Assembly (NCBI RefSeq): GCF_042453785.1
Contig: NC_091675.1
Span: 5,902,501 to 5,966,500 of the forward strand
From: Malus domestica
Taxonomy: Eukaryota; Streptophyta; Magnoliopsida; Rosales; Rosaceae
Direction of reading: 5' to 3'
DNA length: 64,000 bases
How positions within the stretch are numbered: the first letter of the stretch is position 1; each line of letters begins with the position of its first letter. A program made the translations under genes and the position numbers. Shown here piece after piece: positions 25,625 through 38,167 of this stretch. The notes under the pieces are model-generated. The model did no database searches and was not told the origin of the DNA. It saw only the letters and a list, made by a program, of their open reading frames with translations.

Positions 25625-26745
25625 AAATCGAAGAGGCACCACTCTTCCGATTTCGAAGAGGCACCACTCTTCGGATTTCGAAGAGGCACCACTTTCCATA
25701 CTCAACATCAGCTCTTCGGGTACCACAGATAACTTTGCCAAATATTTCTGACAAAGTTTAGACACATAAATTTTGAAGGTCCAGCTACCCTACTATTACC
25801 CACAAGGGTAAAGGAATAGCACCACTGCTTGATAATTAGAAAATCCCAATGTGTGTCAACCTCCATGCTCCGTGGCAAGGCAGATTAGCAAAAATGCCCA
25901 ACCTTTACTCACATTGGAGAAAACACTCCCAACAAGATTGCTTGCTCAAAAATCGAAGAGGAACCACTCTCTGAATCTCGAGAGCCAGACTCCCAACAGG
26001 ATTACTTTCTCAAAAATCGAAGAGACACTGCTCTCCGAATCTCAAGAGTCAGACTCCCAGCAGGATTGCTTTCTCAAAAATCGAAGAGGCACCTTTCTCT
26101 GAATCTCGAGAGCCAGATCCCCGACAAGATTGCTTGTTCGAAAACTGAAGAGGTACCGCTCTCCGAACTTCGAGAGCCAGATTTCCTTGGATAAAGCTTG
26201 TCTGCAATCTTCACACACAACATCAGCTTTCCAGATACCACAAACCACTTTTTCAAAGCGCTCTGACAAAGTTAAAAAATGGGAAGCTTGCAGCTCCCAC
26301 TACATTACTATGACCAAGAAGAGTAAATGAATAACATTATTACTTGCTAAAAAATCGAAGAGGCACCGCCCTCCGAATCTCCAGAGCCAGACTCCCAACA
26401 GGATTACTTTCTCAAAAATTGAAGAGGCACCGCTCTCCGAATCTCAAGAGCCAGACTCCCAACATGATTGCTTTCTCAAAAATCTAAGAGGCATCGTTCT
26501 CCGAATCTCGAGAGCCAGATCCCCGACAGGATTGCTTGTTCGAAGACCGAAGAGGCATCGCTCTCCGAACTTCGAAAGCCAAATTTCCTTGGATAAAACT
26601 TGTTTGCAATCTTCATACGTAACATCAGCTTTCCAGATACCACATACCACTTTTTCAAAGTGCTCTAACAAAGTTAAAACACGTGAAGCTTGCAGCTCCC
26701 ACTACATTGCTACGACCAAGAAGGGTAAAGGAATAGCATTACTAC
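25625..26745. repeat. Nested tandem repeats: ~64-bp units in a 402-bp higher-order unit
   Basis: The short unit is built around AAAATCGAAGAGGCACC and CTCGAGAGCCAGACTCCC and recurs at least eight times between 25930 and 26560. A longer unit including TTTCCTTGGATAAA (26182 and 26584) and CTTGCAGCTCCCACTACATT repeats with a 402-bp period. ORFs on either strand here are repeat artefacts. Confidence 0.85.
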
Positions 26746-27984
26746 TTGTTGTTAGGGAGACTCCTATATATGTCGACCTTCATCCTCAACGGACAGGCAG
26801 ACCTGCAAAAATGCTCAACCCTTCCTCATATCTAAAATGGCACTCCCAACGAAGCCTCTCAAAATACTCAGCTTTCTTCCCCCCCTAATAATACCTATGC
26901 AAACCAGCCACACCAGAGCAAGAGTATCTCATATCATCAGGGTCAAAAGCAAGAGTATCCCATATCATGCTTTTTCCCTGTCTTTTCCTTTGGCATTGTT
27001 CTTACCTGCAAGACAATGAGAAAGAGAGTCATCAGTCAGCACTTGGAATCAAACTTTCAGTCATGAATTGACTGCATGTAACCCATTGCCTGATTACTTA
27101 CCTGGCATTGCTCTCGAGTACTCATTTTCAACATCTTATGCTTCCAGGAAAGATACCACATCTGCCTGAGGAACAGATAGGGCAAGTGAGAAGGATACAA
27201 GGAAGCATGTGGAGACAAGCGTAACAGAACACGTGCCGATTCATCTATTACTTCATCAACAGCAAAAGTATCACATATCATCAAGGTCGAACGCACTCTT
27301 GATTTGATGAACTTGTTTTGACCCTCAAATTCTTGAGTCGACCTTATACTTTGGAGGATACCAGAAAACCCTCCAGCACAGTTCAAGAATAAGCATGTGG
27401 AAAGTTACTTCTTCAAAAGCAAAAGTATCTCATATCATCTCTTCTCCATTTGCTTCTCCTTATCTTTGTTGCTGTTTACGACACAATGAGAAGAAGAACA
27501 ATCAACCGGAAGCCGAAGTCGAACCTCCAATCCAGGTGGCTTGCTTGGAAGTCTGATTGTTTACCTTATATGTTACCTCTTTCGGCAAATCTCTTAGCTC
27601 GGCGACTTAGGGGACTCCTATTATAGGGTTTTGTATCGCACTTGACCAAGCCCGAAACTACAAGTAAGCTTCAAGTGAAATTGATACATTACCTTGTGCA
27701 TCTTCATCGGTTAAAGATACCACCCCTGGATAGAGGAAAAGTACTTCTAGAGAAGATGCCACATCTACGTATAAGACAGATAAGGCAAGTGAAAATGATA
27801 CCACATTTCAGTACTTAGAAGTTTCGTGATTACTCAATGGCTTGGATCTTGCAAGTCCCCAACCGAGGAGCTTCCCTCACTCGGGAACTTAGGGGAGCAC
27901 TGTTTGTACCATACTTGACCAATCCCGAAACTACTGAGCACCGGTCAACGTTATACTGTCAAGGACCCAGAAGAGTTTCCCTCC

Positions 27985-28098
27985 AACCAGGAGGCCAATC
28001 ACAGCGTGACACGTGTCGACATCAGAAGTCAATCATAGTGTGACACGTGTCAACGTCAGAAGCCAATCACAACACGACACGTGTCAATGTCAGAATGA
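27985..28098. repeat. Three ~35-bp repeats each carrying the palindrome GACACGTGTC
   Basis: CCAATCACAGCGTGACACGTGTCGA-type units (one copy AGTCAATCATAG) repeat three times just upstream of the LTR TATA-like box. CACGTG is the plant G-box core bound by bZIP and bHLH factors, so these may act as LTR promoter elements (inference). Confidence 0.75.
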
Positions 28099-28361
28099 AA
28101 CTAGAAACTCTCTTCTATAAATAGAGATCATTCTCTCACAATATTTCCTAATGTCATTTGTACTAAATCATTCACTAGTACTCACTAAAGGAGAGCTTGA
28201 ACCTATGTACTTGTGTAAACCCTTCACAATTAATGAGAACTCCTATACTCCGTGGACGTAGCCAATCTGGATAAACCATGTACATCTTGTGTTTGCTTCC
28301 CTGTCCCTATCCATTTACATATTTATCCACACTAGTGACCGAAGCAATCTAGCGAAGATCA

Positions 28362-28490
28362 CAAAAAAAGGTTGTACCAAGTGCACAAGTCTCCCGCTTT
28401 ACGCAGGGTCTGGGAGAGGTGAATGTCGGCTAGCCTTACCCCCATTTTATGGAGAGGCTGCTCCCAAGTCTCGAACCCGAGACCACAAAC
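28362..28490 (-). mobile_element. SINE-like copy, Au-family-like
   Basis: On the minus strand a Pol III B-box-like GGTTCGAGACT (about 28475) leads to CCCTGCGTAAAGCGGGAG and GTGCACTTGGTACAACC, ending in a run of T (28369-28363). This tail matches my memory of the widespread plant Au SINE. The A-box half is unclear. Confidence 0.6.
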
Positions 28491-28626
28491 TTAACATTTT
28501 CTGTTGTACCAAAGTCCTCACTGATTTTGTGCATCAACAACCTTAATTCACACAACCTGAGTTTCAAACCAACCTAAGCACATATTCAAACCATTATGCA
28601 ACAACAGCAACCAATGCAAACCATTA

Positions 28627-29609
<983 letters not shown>

Positions 29610-29916
29610 CTAAAACCAGCTACTTATCACCTCCAATATCGGATTCTGCAAAAGAACAAACCACATGCATAAGGATTTATACAGTTCTTTGCTTTACCTA
29701 AGGTTACTGGACCAGAAATAAAAAACGAAATCACAGTGCTTTACTTTGTAAGGTTTGATTTGTAGAGGACTGGAGGCTAGAGCTGGGTTTGGTTTTGGCT
29801 TGAGGCAGTGGGAGAGGAGTCGAAGGGGCAATAATTTGAAATTACAGTTCTAGAAATCAAAATATATTACGGAAAAATACAAATAATTTGTGAAGCAGAG
29901 CAGAAGTGGGATTTAC

Positions 29917-30209
29917 CTCGATGCTATGTAGAGGGTTTGGAAGATGTCTTCCTTGTAGTGGTCCGTGCGACCAATTTGATAAAAAGTACTCTGAATCTCG
30001 TCAAACCCAGACAAACTTATATCAAACGTGTGCAGCAAAACGAGAGTAGTTTGAATTGATAAAAGATCTGTCTGTGTGAAAAAAATGAAATAACACATGA
30101 GAAGCATTAGCTTGAAAACGGAAAAAAGGGACATATATGTATATACCTGTTCCTCAACTTCATCTGATGGGCAAAGCTCATCAGGCAAACCTTCTAAGCC
30201 TGACTGAGT
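29917..30209 (-). pseudogene. Two exon-like fragments of an unrecognised gene upstream of the GDH fragment
   Basis: Minus strand: an exon ending at 30147 (SGLEGLPDELCPSDEVEEQ, then GTATAT) and an exon at 30071-29917 preceded by TTTTTTCACACAG and followed by GTAAAT. The second reads TDLLSIQTTLVLLHTFDI and includes HYKEDIFQTLYIAS. The phases join. I do not recognise the protein. It does not belong to glutamate dehydrogenase, so the insertion seems to have joined pieces of at least two genes. Confidence 0.5.
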
Positions 30210-30706
30210 CTTTCATGAACCGCATGAAATCTAACCATGATTGCCTCGCTTTCATGAAGCGCATCAACAAATAAATTAATAATTCACGGTTCCGAATTTG
30301 AACATCTATTAATTTTCAAAGGGAAAAAGCCTAACCAGATCAATTTTGCTCCCTGGACAAAACACCCACAACCCACGTTTAAAAGGATAAAAAACCCTCC
30401 ACAAATCAGATACCAGAAATAAGATTTCTTAAAATACGAAAAAATTTGGGATCGAAACACAACAATATCGAAGAAAAATAGTGAGAATAAGACACGAATC
30501 AGAGAAAGAAGTGAGATTTAATTACCTCTTGAAGGCTAGAGAATTTGGGTGCAGGATAAGGGGGCGAGAAGATCGTGAAGCAAAGATCGAAAAGATGAGG
30601 AAGCAGGGATCGAAGGGATCACGAAGCAGAGATGGAAGAGATCGATGTGGACTGTAGGACGCATGATCGAAGTCGCCAACCCGTTGCAGAGCAGCTGAGA
30701 ATGTTA

Positions 30707-33130
30707 GCTTGTTTGGTATTGGATTTGAGTTCAAAGTTTTTAACTTAAAAACAATTTTTAAGTTTTAAGGTAAAAATACATGTTTGGTAGGCCCATTTTG
30801 CAAAACTGGACTTAAAAATTTTTAAAAACAGTTCATTATAATTTCAAAACAACAAAAGTTAGGTTTTAGTGTTTTTTTTTTCACGAGTTCAGTTCCTGTA
30901 CCGCGATGGAGGTCTAAGCTGTGCTGCGCAGACCATGATCTAGCGTTGCGCCTCACCAACAACGAACTACCAAATATAAAGACGAATAGGTAATCCCTTT
31001 TTTTGAGTTTCTGGGTCTTTGAGACTGCAATTCCTCAATCCAATTCGAAGAGACCCATTTCACCTTGCATATTTGTGACTCGATTTCGGATTTAATTTTC
31101 TGTAACTCTCTCTCTCTTGTTTTCTGTATTATCTGTTTGTGTTGAATTGCATGAATGTTTGATTGTTTGTATAATTGGTCAATTTTGTGTTTTTATTGGT
31201 GGTTTTGGAGGTCTGTTGCAGCTGGGTTTATTGGGTTTCTTTAGAATTAGGCAACTATTGGGAAAATTGAGGGAAAATGTTGCAAAATTTCTTTAGAATT
31301 AGCCACCTTCGGTTCGAGGTATGGAAATCTCGAACTTGGAATCTACTTGGAGTGATGGGTTTATCTGGAATTTACTTGGAGGCCCTGCAATTTTTTTTTT
31401 CTCTTTCAATTTTGTTAAAAAAACGTATTGATATGATTTTTCTTGGTTTTCTGGATAATCCCATATCGAGAATTGTTCTTCATGAACCAAATATAATCCA
31501 GCCATATAAGCTAACTCCACTATTTTCCATTCACTGAAGGGAAATGTTGTCTTGTGTGTCACGTGAATTTCTCCTAATCCGGTCAGCATTTCCCTTGCAT
31601 TCTCAAAGAATCCCCTGACCAAATGCTAATGAAACTTGAAAAATGCATGAATTTAGTCTAGAATTTGAGTCATAGGTTTACATTGTTGTGCTAGTGTTCT
31701 GCTTGCTATCGAAATTGAGTCATTCCAGTAGCTTTTCCACTGGTTTGTTTTGGGTGTTTCTTCCTTTTTTAAATTTTTTTGGGTGGTTGAAAACATAAGA
31801 TCAACCATAGTACTGTTAATATTCATTAAGATATTAACAGCTTGCTGATTGAAGCACCAAACTGCAGGTTTGTACTTTGAAACCCAAATTCAGAACTGTC
31901 ATAATTTTGTTTTCTTTTCTTTACCATTCTCTTGGATATCTGAATGAGTGGCCATGAGTTTTGGTTGTATTGACCAAAAAGTTTTTCAAAACTTTCCTCG
32001 TGCATTTATGTTCTGTGATCCAACCTTAGCGTCTTCTCTAATTTGGGGGTTCATTACCAATTCAAATTTTTTGGATTATGAGAATTTGTGGCATATCGTA
32101 CTGAGAATCCTTCTTTCACGAGTGTACTTCCCCTGAACTGCTACTGTTTTTTATTTCTATATCCCTTATTCATTTTTATTATGTTGCAGATTATAAAGAT
32201 GCCCACAGCTGTTATGGGGGAATGTAGGCTTTTTGGCCAGTTGCTTTAGTTTAGTTGGTGTATCTTCATGTCCTTAGCTTTTTGAATTGTAACCCCGCAC
32301 CTTCAAATCTGAGCAAAAAGCCGGGATGCAACTCTTCAAAGACATTAGTGAGTGCTAGCTAGGACCAACTTTTGCATCTTTTACCGTTCCCTTGGTTCAT
32401 TTATAATATGCTTCTGCGTATACGGTAGACTGAAATGTCTCACTCCATGATATTAACTCTTCATATTGTCTTGAATTACTTATGTGAAATTTAATGAATC
32501 CCTATATTTGAATGGCTAATAGTTTCTTTTTGGGAGCAGGTGTTTTGATTTACTTGTATAGCTTTGTAGTTTTGTGAGTGACATGAATTCTATTACACAT
32601 GTTTGGTATTTGACTCTACAAGTTCATGCATTCTGAATTATTCATTTTTGGAGGTTACTGTGCCAAACTTCTGCCAGCATGTTATTAGTTTGTCTTACGC
32701 AATATAAACTGACACAAACTTTTCGATATTCACAGTCAATGTGGCTTGATTACGTCAATAACAATTAGTCTCAAAGTTTATTGGTTTTCTAGAATATTTT
32801 AATGTAATATTTATTATCTAAGACTTGAAGTTTAATTTGATTATCGAGCATATATATGTTGTATTTGCACATGGATATCAAAATAGTATGTTTAAGGTTT
32901 AATTTCATATGTTTTGTATATCTTAAAACAAATACATAATTGAAAAAAAAAAAAAAACTTTTTTCAAGAGTTAAACCAAACAAGTTTTCAAATTTTTAGA
33001 TTCAAAAATAGTTTTTAAGTTCAATGCCAAACAAGTTTTTGAAACCTAAAAAAAACTGTTTCTAAGAGATGATCCTGAAAATTAGTTTTAACAACAATTC
33101 AAGTTTTTGAGTAGGATACCAAACAGGCCC
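30707..33130. mobile_element. PIF/Harbinger-like element, 2.4 kb, possible TSD TTA
   Basis: The left end GCTTGTTTGGTA and right end (reverse complement GGGCCTGTTTGGTA) are inverted, followed inward by related runs rich in TTTTTAACTTAAAAAC. TTA lies just outside both ends (30704-30706 and 33131-33133). No transposase was seen. A minus-strand 107-codon ORF inside (31622-31299) matches nothing I recognise. Confidence 0.45.
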
Positions 33131-33643
33131 TTAGATTTCTAGCGTTTTCGGAAGACCAAAGAATACACACACCTATGCTTTCCGCTCTGTATCTCTCCCT
33201 GTCCATCTATCTCTCTAAAATGGGAGAAAATCCCATAGATCCTGGCAGAGCACCTACCTAAATATCTCTCACACTCAATCCAAACCCGTAGCTCCTATCT
33301 CTCTCCAATTTGTCAGGCCCTGTGTCTCCCTCCTCTGTAGTCGCTCTGTCCCCCTCTCTCCGCTATCCACAGGCACACCCAGCTGTCTCCGAGTCAAAAA
33401 TAGGAGCGATCTTCTCTCTCCAATTTGTCAGCCGTGATGTCCCCCCTCTCTCTCGCTGAGTCAAAAGCTGAAATGCAGCGAACGGCTGAAGATAGGTCCT
33501 CAAGCCTGAGTGGCAATTTTGTAAATTAAGAGAAAGCTGGTTAAAAGCATCTGAGTGGCAATCTTGTAAATAAACTGAAATGTGGTTCAAAACACTGTTC
33601 ATGTGTACAGTGCAATTGAAAAGCCTTCTTTAGACTAAAGTAA

Positions 33644-34996
33644 TTTACACTTTCATTGAGTATAACATAAGATTTTGTGGTATCCACTTCTATAAATATT
33701 TTAAATTGACGATCAAATTAGTTCCTTGTATTCATATAGAATCAAGGAGTGTAAGTGTAAAAAATCATCAAAATCAGAGTTAAAATAGCCGTTAAATCGT
33801 GATTTTTCGTTTATAACCGTCGAAAAGTTTTGTCTCATTACTTGATCTCTGAATGTTTGTTTTTTGAGATTTTTGGCGTATGCGATCTCGAAGCATATAC
33901 AAATAAGTTTAACGGTTGGATCGTTGAAATTAGTTTCGTACAATGCGTATCCCATGAAAATAATAGATTCACTAACACTTAGAGTTTATTTATACTTTCA
34001 TTAAGTATAACATAAGAATTTGTGGTATTCACTAGTGTAAATATTTTAAATTGAAGATCGAGCTCATTCATTGTATTCATATAAGATCAAGGAGTGTAGC
34101 AATAAAAAATCATCAAAATCAAAGTTAAAATAACCGTTAAATCGTGATTTTTCTTTTATAACCGTCAAAAAGTTTTCTCTCCTTACATGATCTCTGAATG
34201 TTTGTTTTTTGCAATTTTTGGCGTATGCGATCTCGAAGCATATATAAACAAGTTTGACGGTTGGATCGTTAAAATTAGTTTCATAGAATGCGTATCCCAT
34301 GAAAATGATTGATTCACTAACACTTAAAGTTTATTTATACTTTCATTAAGTATAACATAAGAATTTGTAGTATCCACTAGTGTAAATATTTTAAATTGAA
34401 TATCGAGCTCATTCATTGTATTCATATAGGATCAAGGAGTGTAGCTATAAAAAATCATCAAAATCAGAGTTAAAATAACTGTTAAATCGTGATTTTTCGT
34501 TTATAACCATAAAAAAGTTTTGTCTCCTTACATGATCTCTGAATGTTTGTTTTTTGCAATTTTTGGCGTATGCGATCTCAAAACATATATAAACAAGTTT
34601 GACGATTGGATCGTTGAAATTAGTTTCGTAGAATGCGTATTCCATGAAAATGATAGATTCACTAACACTTAGAATTTATTTATACTTTCATTAAGTATAA
34701 CATAAGAATTTGTGGTATCCAATAGTGTAATATATTTTAAATTGAAGATCGAGCTCATTCATTGTATTTATATAAGGTTAAGGAGTGTAGCTGTAAAAAA
34801 TCATCAAAATCAGAGTTAAAATAACCGTTAAATCGTGATTTTTCATTTTATAACCGTCGAAAAGTTTTGTCTCGTTAATTTATCTTTGAATGTTTGTTTT
34901 TTGTGATTTTTTACTGATGCGATCTCGAAGCATATACAAACAAGTTTGACTGTTAGATCGTTGAAATTAATTTCGTAGAATTCGTATCCCATCAAG
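33644..34996 (+). repeat. 345-bp satellite array, right part (about 3.9 units)
   Basis: Same unit and same orientation as 12785-13507. CTAACACTTA starts at 33972, 34317 and 34662. The first unit begins in mid-repeat at 33644, exactly where the left part stops. Confidence 0.9.
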
Positions 34997-35556
34997 TTCA
35001 ATGGTGTGTGTACATATATATATTAAGTAGATTTAAATTTATTTATTTTGTACGTATAACACTTAAGAAATTGAATGGTATGTATATTTAAGCCAATCCA
35101 ATGGTCACCATTTTTTAAAATTTATTTTAATATATATAATTATTATAGTTTTTAGGGGTATAAAATTGTTAAATTAATATATATAATTATTATAGTATTT
35201 TAGGGTTATAAAATTATAAAATTAATATATATAAAATTATAGTATTTGAAATATTAGGCGGGAAATTTCTCGCTTGTTTTGCACGAGGACATGGATGGAG
35301 AAACTTAGTGTCGGTTTTAATTGACGCTAGTTTCATTAAAGCGACGCTATGTGAATTTCAAAAAGTGTGTCAGAAGTTGGCGTCGGTTTAAACCGACGCA
35401 AACTAAGTACCCATATTTAAACCCCTCTCTTTCCCATTTCATCCGTGCTTTCATTTCTCCCCTAATTTCAGACTTTCTTCTTTTGTTTCCCCATTTCATC
35501 TGTGCATCCCTTTCTTCCTCCTTTTTAGGTTTTCCTCTTCTCCTTCCCCATTTTCT

Positions 35557-36095
35557 ATGGATCGCCATTTTGAAGATCAACATTCTGAGGAACTCCACTT
35601 CGACGAGGAAGAGCTCGAAGGTGGTTCATTTTACATTATTATGATTATTAATTTTAGTTTATGTTTTGTATTCTAACTAGTTTTATGCTTAAATTGAAAA
35701 TTTATTTTTGTTTCTTGGTTTTTAATTGTTTTTTTCTATATTTATAAGGATCAACTCAACAGAGATACGGACCCTCAATTCCGAATTGGAAAGAATAGCC
35801 TTGTTCGTTTGATTCGTCTGGAAAATGCATTAGTTATAATTCTAGTGCGTTTTCGAAACATGTAGCGGCAGAGGTTAAAGATTACAAAAATATTTAGATG
35901 GTGGCATACTGGAATAAAGAAAAAACAATGGTAAACGCTCCATGATTTATTTTATTATACCTTGAAATTTGTCTAATAAATTCTTTTATTTTTTAGGAGA
36001 TTGCCGAAAAAAATAAGCATAATCGGCAGTTGAAAACTATGAACCATACAACCGGTTCAAAATCTTTTGCAAGAGTTTGGGAAGAATTTGTATGA
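35557..36095 (+). pseudogene. Remnant of En/Spm-type plant transposase gene
   Basis: Three exon-like pieces on the plus strand: 35557-35620 (MDRHFEDQHSEELHFDEEEL), a piece from 35749 that reaches a TAG after GPSIPNWKE, and 35997-36095. The last reads EIAEKNKHNRQLKTMNHTTG then SKSFARVWEEF and a stop. The NK.NR...HTTGSKSFAR pattern is characteristic of the plant transposase (Ptta/En/Spm) domain. The gene is degraded and lacks the rest of the protein. Confidence 0.75.
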
Positions 36096-36709
36096 GTTGT
36101 ACATTTTTAGGAATTGTAGTTAATTTTAAATTTAATATATAGTTGGTAGAAATTTTATTTTTAATATGAAGTTTGCTTAAAATTGTTTGTTTTTTCATTG
36201 ACATATGGTGGGATTTATTTTTATATAATAATTTTTAATTATTATTATTTAAAAACGGAAAATGATTTTTTTTATTATTAATATATTTGGTGTCGCTTAT
36301 GAACGACATCATAACGGTCAAAACTGATGGTAGTTTGGATATTTTATAATTAAATTGGTAATTAGCGTCGTTTTAAACCGACGTAATGTTGAAGTTTGCG
36401 TCGCTTTAAACCGACGTCAGTGTCAGTGTCGCTTTTAACCGACGCTGCGTACTGGCGGATTAAGCGTACAAATCAACATTGAAGCCCTTTCGTGACGCCA
36501 GCATTAGTGTCGCTATTCCAATCTAACATTACATTGTTTTATGTCGGATTTTTGCTAAATTTCCGACAGAAATTGGGTTTCTTGTCGGTTTTTGCTTCGC
36601 CACTGATAAGGTATATTGTAGTAGTGACATATCTGATAACAATAACAATTTCATTTTCTCCGACAAAAAGAGAGAACATTTTTCTATTGGTACAACTAAA
36701 TGTCCAATG

Positions 36710-36880
36710 TACCAAATGGGTTTGAATTGCTAATCCATACACTAGAATTCCATATGTCATCAATCACATTTTATTCCAACTAATTTAAGGGAATGAAAGC
36801 TAATCACTTTGCAAATTCCATATGAAACATACCAAATGGGTTTAAATTGCTAATCCATACACTAGAATCCAAACCCAATC
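36710..36880. repeat. Short direct repeat pair, 120 bp apart
   Basis: TACCAAATGGGTTT followed by AATTGCTAATCCATACACTA occurs at about 36710 and again near 36830. I cannot assign it to a family. Confidence 0.7.
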
Positions 36881-37495
36881 CAAATTCAATTGTGGTCCTC
36901 TGAACCCAAAATAACAACTATGAGGTGTAAGGCCAAGGTTAATATGGAATGTATGCATCCCCTAAAACCTACAATCAATTTTAATAAATATCAATGAAGT
37001 CAAAAGGTCGATAAAACATTTACCTTAATAAAAGAATTACGTTAGAATCCAGATCTTCCTTAATTTCTCTAATTGCTGCATTATTAATAATTGACGAGTG
37101 TTGCAATGAACCAGCGTACAACTGAATGTAACGGCGACAAAGTTGACAAAGATCTCGAATGCGGTCCCAAGAGGATCGGCAACTGATTCAAGAAAACAAG
37201 TGTGAAGTCAGAACCAACATGGGAAATTCATAAAAGTACATCGATTTGTAAAATACATCCAAAAGCATATGGTGAGAAGTTTCACCAAATATTTGAAAAG
37301 TAAATACAAACTTCAACTCAATTCTAGTATTTTTATTTATAAAATTTAAAGGAATATTGTAAAAATAAGAAGCTGACAAAAAAGCCTTGAATACCAGGCC
37401 GTAAACAGGCATACAAGCATAGACCATAAAAGAGTATATAGATACACTTTTATCTGTCAAGTGTAGTGTATATATATGTGTTACCACATTTTCTT

Positions 37496-38155
37496 CTGCT
37501 GCAGGGCAGCTTGAGCAGCATCACGCCACCACAAATACAGACCCTCTGATAGGGGCACCACATGTCTCAGATGGGAAACATCAACATAAGTCTTGTATCT
37601 TGAAACAACTTCTAATAGTTTTATATCCAATCATAATATTGCCCTGAAAAATCTAGTAGAAATGAGTTGTAGCACTCCAGCTGCATACCAAGAAAGTAGA
37701 AAAGGAACAAATTTTATGGGTTGTGGAAAAGAGAAAATTAACACCTCAACTTTCCTCAGAGAGCTGAGAGAAGCAATTTTACTCGATACTTGTATATTAG
37801 AGAGGGAGAAGAGAAGTAGAGATATTAGAAGAAAACATTTAGAGAGGGAGAAGAGAAGTAGATAGCAATAGGGGGATACTAAAATGTGAAAGAGATCCTC
37901 CAGCGAAATCTTATTGCATTTTCCTAACTCCTACCATGAATTAAAGTTATAATATGAATATTTGTTTGTCAATGGCAGAACAGGAGAGAGGATGAATCAA
38001 AATAATACAGGGAATAACATTGTGCACCTCAGTTACTGTCAAAGAAACATCAATTAGCACGAGGGAAGCCTTCTCAAACGGAACCTCTAGATCATTTCCT
38101 TCTTGATTTCCAATGCGGTGATATTTTAAAGGGACATTTTGGATGCGGTCCTTAG
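37496..38155 (-). pseudogene. Captured VPS13-like (SHRUBBY-type) gene fragment, broken
   Basis: Minus strand, two exon remnants in order: about 38155-38027 reads DRIQNVPLKYHRIGNQEGND and then EVPFEKASLVLIDVSLTVTE before a GTGCAC border; 37625-37500 reads KLLEVVSRYKTYVDVSHLR and LYLWWRDAAQAALQQKKM. This pattern matches the N-terminal chorein-side region of plant VPS13 lipid-transfer proteins, which are several thousand residues long. A 2-nt insertion upstream of KLLEVV (in DWI-xx-KLLE) breaks the frame. It sits in the right arm of the outer CACTA element. The family assignment is by memory. Confidence 0.65.
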
Positions 38156-38167
38156 CTATCAATATTC

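Larger units (their letters stand above)
24486..28539 (+). mobile_element. Second LTR element (LARD-like), plus orientation, 5' LTR missing
   Basis: An interior with no gag-pol leads to a polypurine tract AGGGGAGCAC (27891-27900) and a 3' LTR at 27901-28539 (TGTTTGTACC...CATCAACA). A related PPT-like stretch, GGGAGCAC, occurs at 24598-24605. There is no 5' LTR: sequence left of 24486 is the inverted LTR of the neighbouring element. The two LTR types share both ends (TGTTTRTACC start, GTGCATCAACA end), so the families are related. Its antisense ORF is described separately. The rest of the interior is tandem repeats. Confidence 0.65.
27901..28539 (+). repeat. 3' LTR of the plus-oriented element, with SINE insert
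   Basis: Starts TGTTTGTACC right after the polypurine tract and ends GTGCATCAACA. It contains a TATA-like CTATAAATAG at 28114-28123, three CACGTG-bearing repeats upstream of it, and a SINE-like insert at about 28362-28490. The 3' end is followed by ACCTT. Confidence 0.75.

Noticed and set aside
25844-26888. Several 60-118 codon ORFs on both strands with similar sequences
   Set aside because: They are all read-throughs of the tandem repeats in this interval.
31299-31622. 107-codon minus-strand ORF considered as a gene
   Set aside because: No recognisable domain, no splice-supported extension and location in a transposon; kept only as a note under the Harbinger-like element.
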